From: Paracoccaceae bacterium
Lineage (GTDB): Bacteria > Pseudomonadota > Alphaproteobacteria > Rhodobacterales > Rhodobacteraceae
Assembly (NCBI GenBank): GCA_003545125.1
Contig: DQCI01000273.1
Location: 17,706-28,759, forward strand
Direction of reading: 5' to 3'
Length of the DNA: 11,054 nt
Below, piece after piece: positions 10,992 to 11,054 of this stretch. Position 1 is the first letter of the stretch. Each line of letters starts with the position of its first letter. The position numbers and the translations under genes were made by a program. Under the pieces are notes generated by a model. It searched no databases, was not told the origin of the DNA, and saw only the letters and a list, made by a program, of their open reading frames with translations.

Positions 10992-11020
10992 TTGAACGAC
11001 GCGCGCCAAATGCCTACACG
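10992..11020 (+). promoter_or_regulatory. Candidate promoter for the tRNA gene
   Basis: TTGAAC (10992-10997), 17 bases, then TACACG (11015-11020) gives a predicted start near 11027, five bases before the mature tRNA 5' end. The spacing and position are good, but the -10 is weak. Confidence 0.4.
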
Positions 11021-11031
11021 TACCCCCGCAT

Positions 11032-11054
11032 GCCCCTATAGCTCAGCTGGTAGA
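11032..11054 (+). tRNA. 5' part of a tRNA gene, cut by the window end
   Basis: GCCCCTA (acceptor 5' strand, 11032-11038), TA, GCTC (D-stem 5' strand, 11041-11044) and the D-loop AGCTGGTAGA (11045-11054) form a canonical tRNA beginning. The anticodon lies beyond the window, so the amino acid cannot be stated. Confidence 0.88.

Noticed and set aside
1..11054. Mobile elements, CRISPR arrays, phage or integrase genes, rRNA
   Set aside because: No transposase, terminal inverted repeats, spaced direct repeats of CRISPR type, integrase domains or rRNA segments are visible. The tRNA at the right edge shows no integration site within the window.

Overview
The window is about 11 kb of very GC-rich DNA with dense, strongly GC3-biased coding. 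It fits an alphaproteobacterium of the Rhodobacteraceae. The evidence is a GapR/DUF2312 protein, a short DksA/TraR-like protein behind an FnrL-type box, an isolated FliM/FliN-like protein, and several small proteins of a style I associate with that family. No insertion sequence, CRISPR array, integrase or compositional island is visible. This reads as chromosomal core or shell DNA.

Left part (1-3947, + strand): the last codons of an unseen gene overlap, by ATGA, an 890-residue sensor histidine kinase whose N-terminal half is a sodium/solute-symporter-like membrane domain. An 87-nt gap carries a possible CtrA-like half site and a 14-codon leader frame. It leads to a 369-residue FliM/FliN-family (SpoA domain) protein with a Pro-rich, DLG-repeat tail. 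A GC hairpin follows its stop codon.

Centre (3948-6911, + strand): a perfect TTGAC-N4-GTCAA FNR/FnrL-type site precedes a DksA-like zinc-finger protein and a 69-residue acidic-tailed protein that probably shares its transcript. After a hairpin comes a 690-residue FadB/FadJ-like enoyl-CoA hydratase/3-hydroxyacyl-CoA dehydrogenase fusion. Its dehydrogenase half lacks several signature residues, and its hydratase half has Asp in place of the second catalytic Glu.

Right part (6912-11054): a convergent gap holds an 11-bp tandem repeat, a LacI-type palindrome and hairpins. Two small membrane proteins lie on the minus strand. A 365-nt divergent region contains a strong hairpin and a run of degenerate 12-mers leading into gapR. 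Three back-to-back hairpins sit between gapR and a convergent minus-strand gene that looks like a degenerate sulfotransferase-type protein. Divergent from that gene is a two-domain Fe(III)-type ABC permease, followed by the 5' end of a tRNA gene cut by the window edge.

The genes do not form one pathway. The region is a series of short, separately controlled units. The points most worth following up are the FnrL box on the dksA-like unit, the apparently inactive dehydrogenase half of the beta-oxidation fusion protein, the degenerate sulfotransferase-like protein, the triple hairpin after gapR, and the repeat tract that carries the gapR ribosome binding site. I see no clear evidence of a wholly new multi-gene system.
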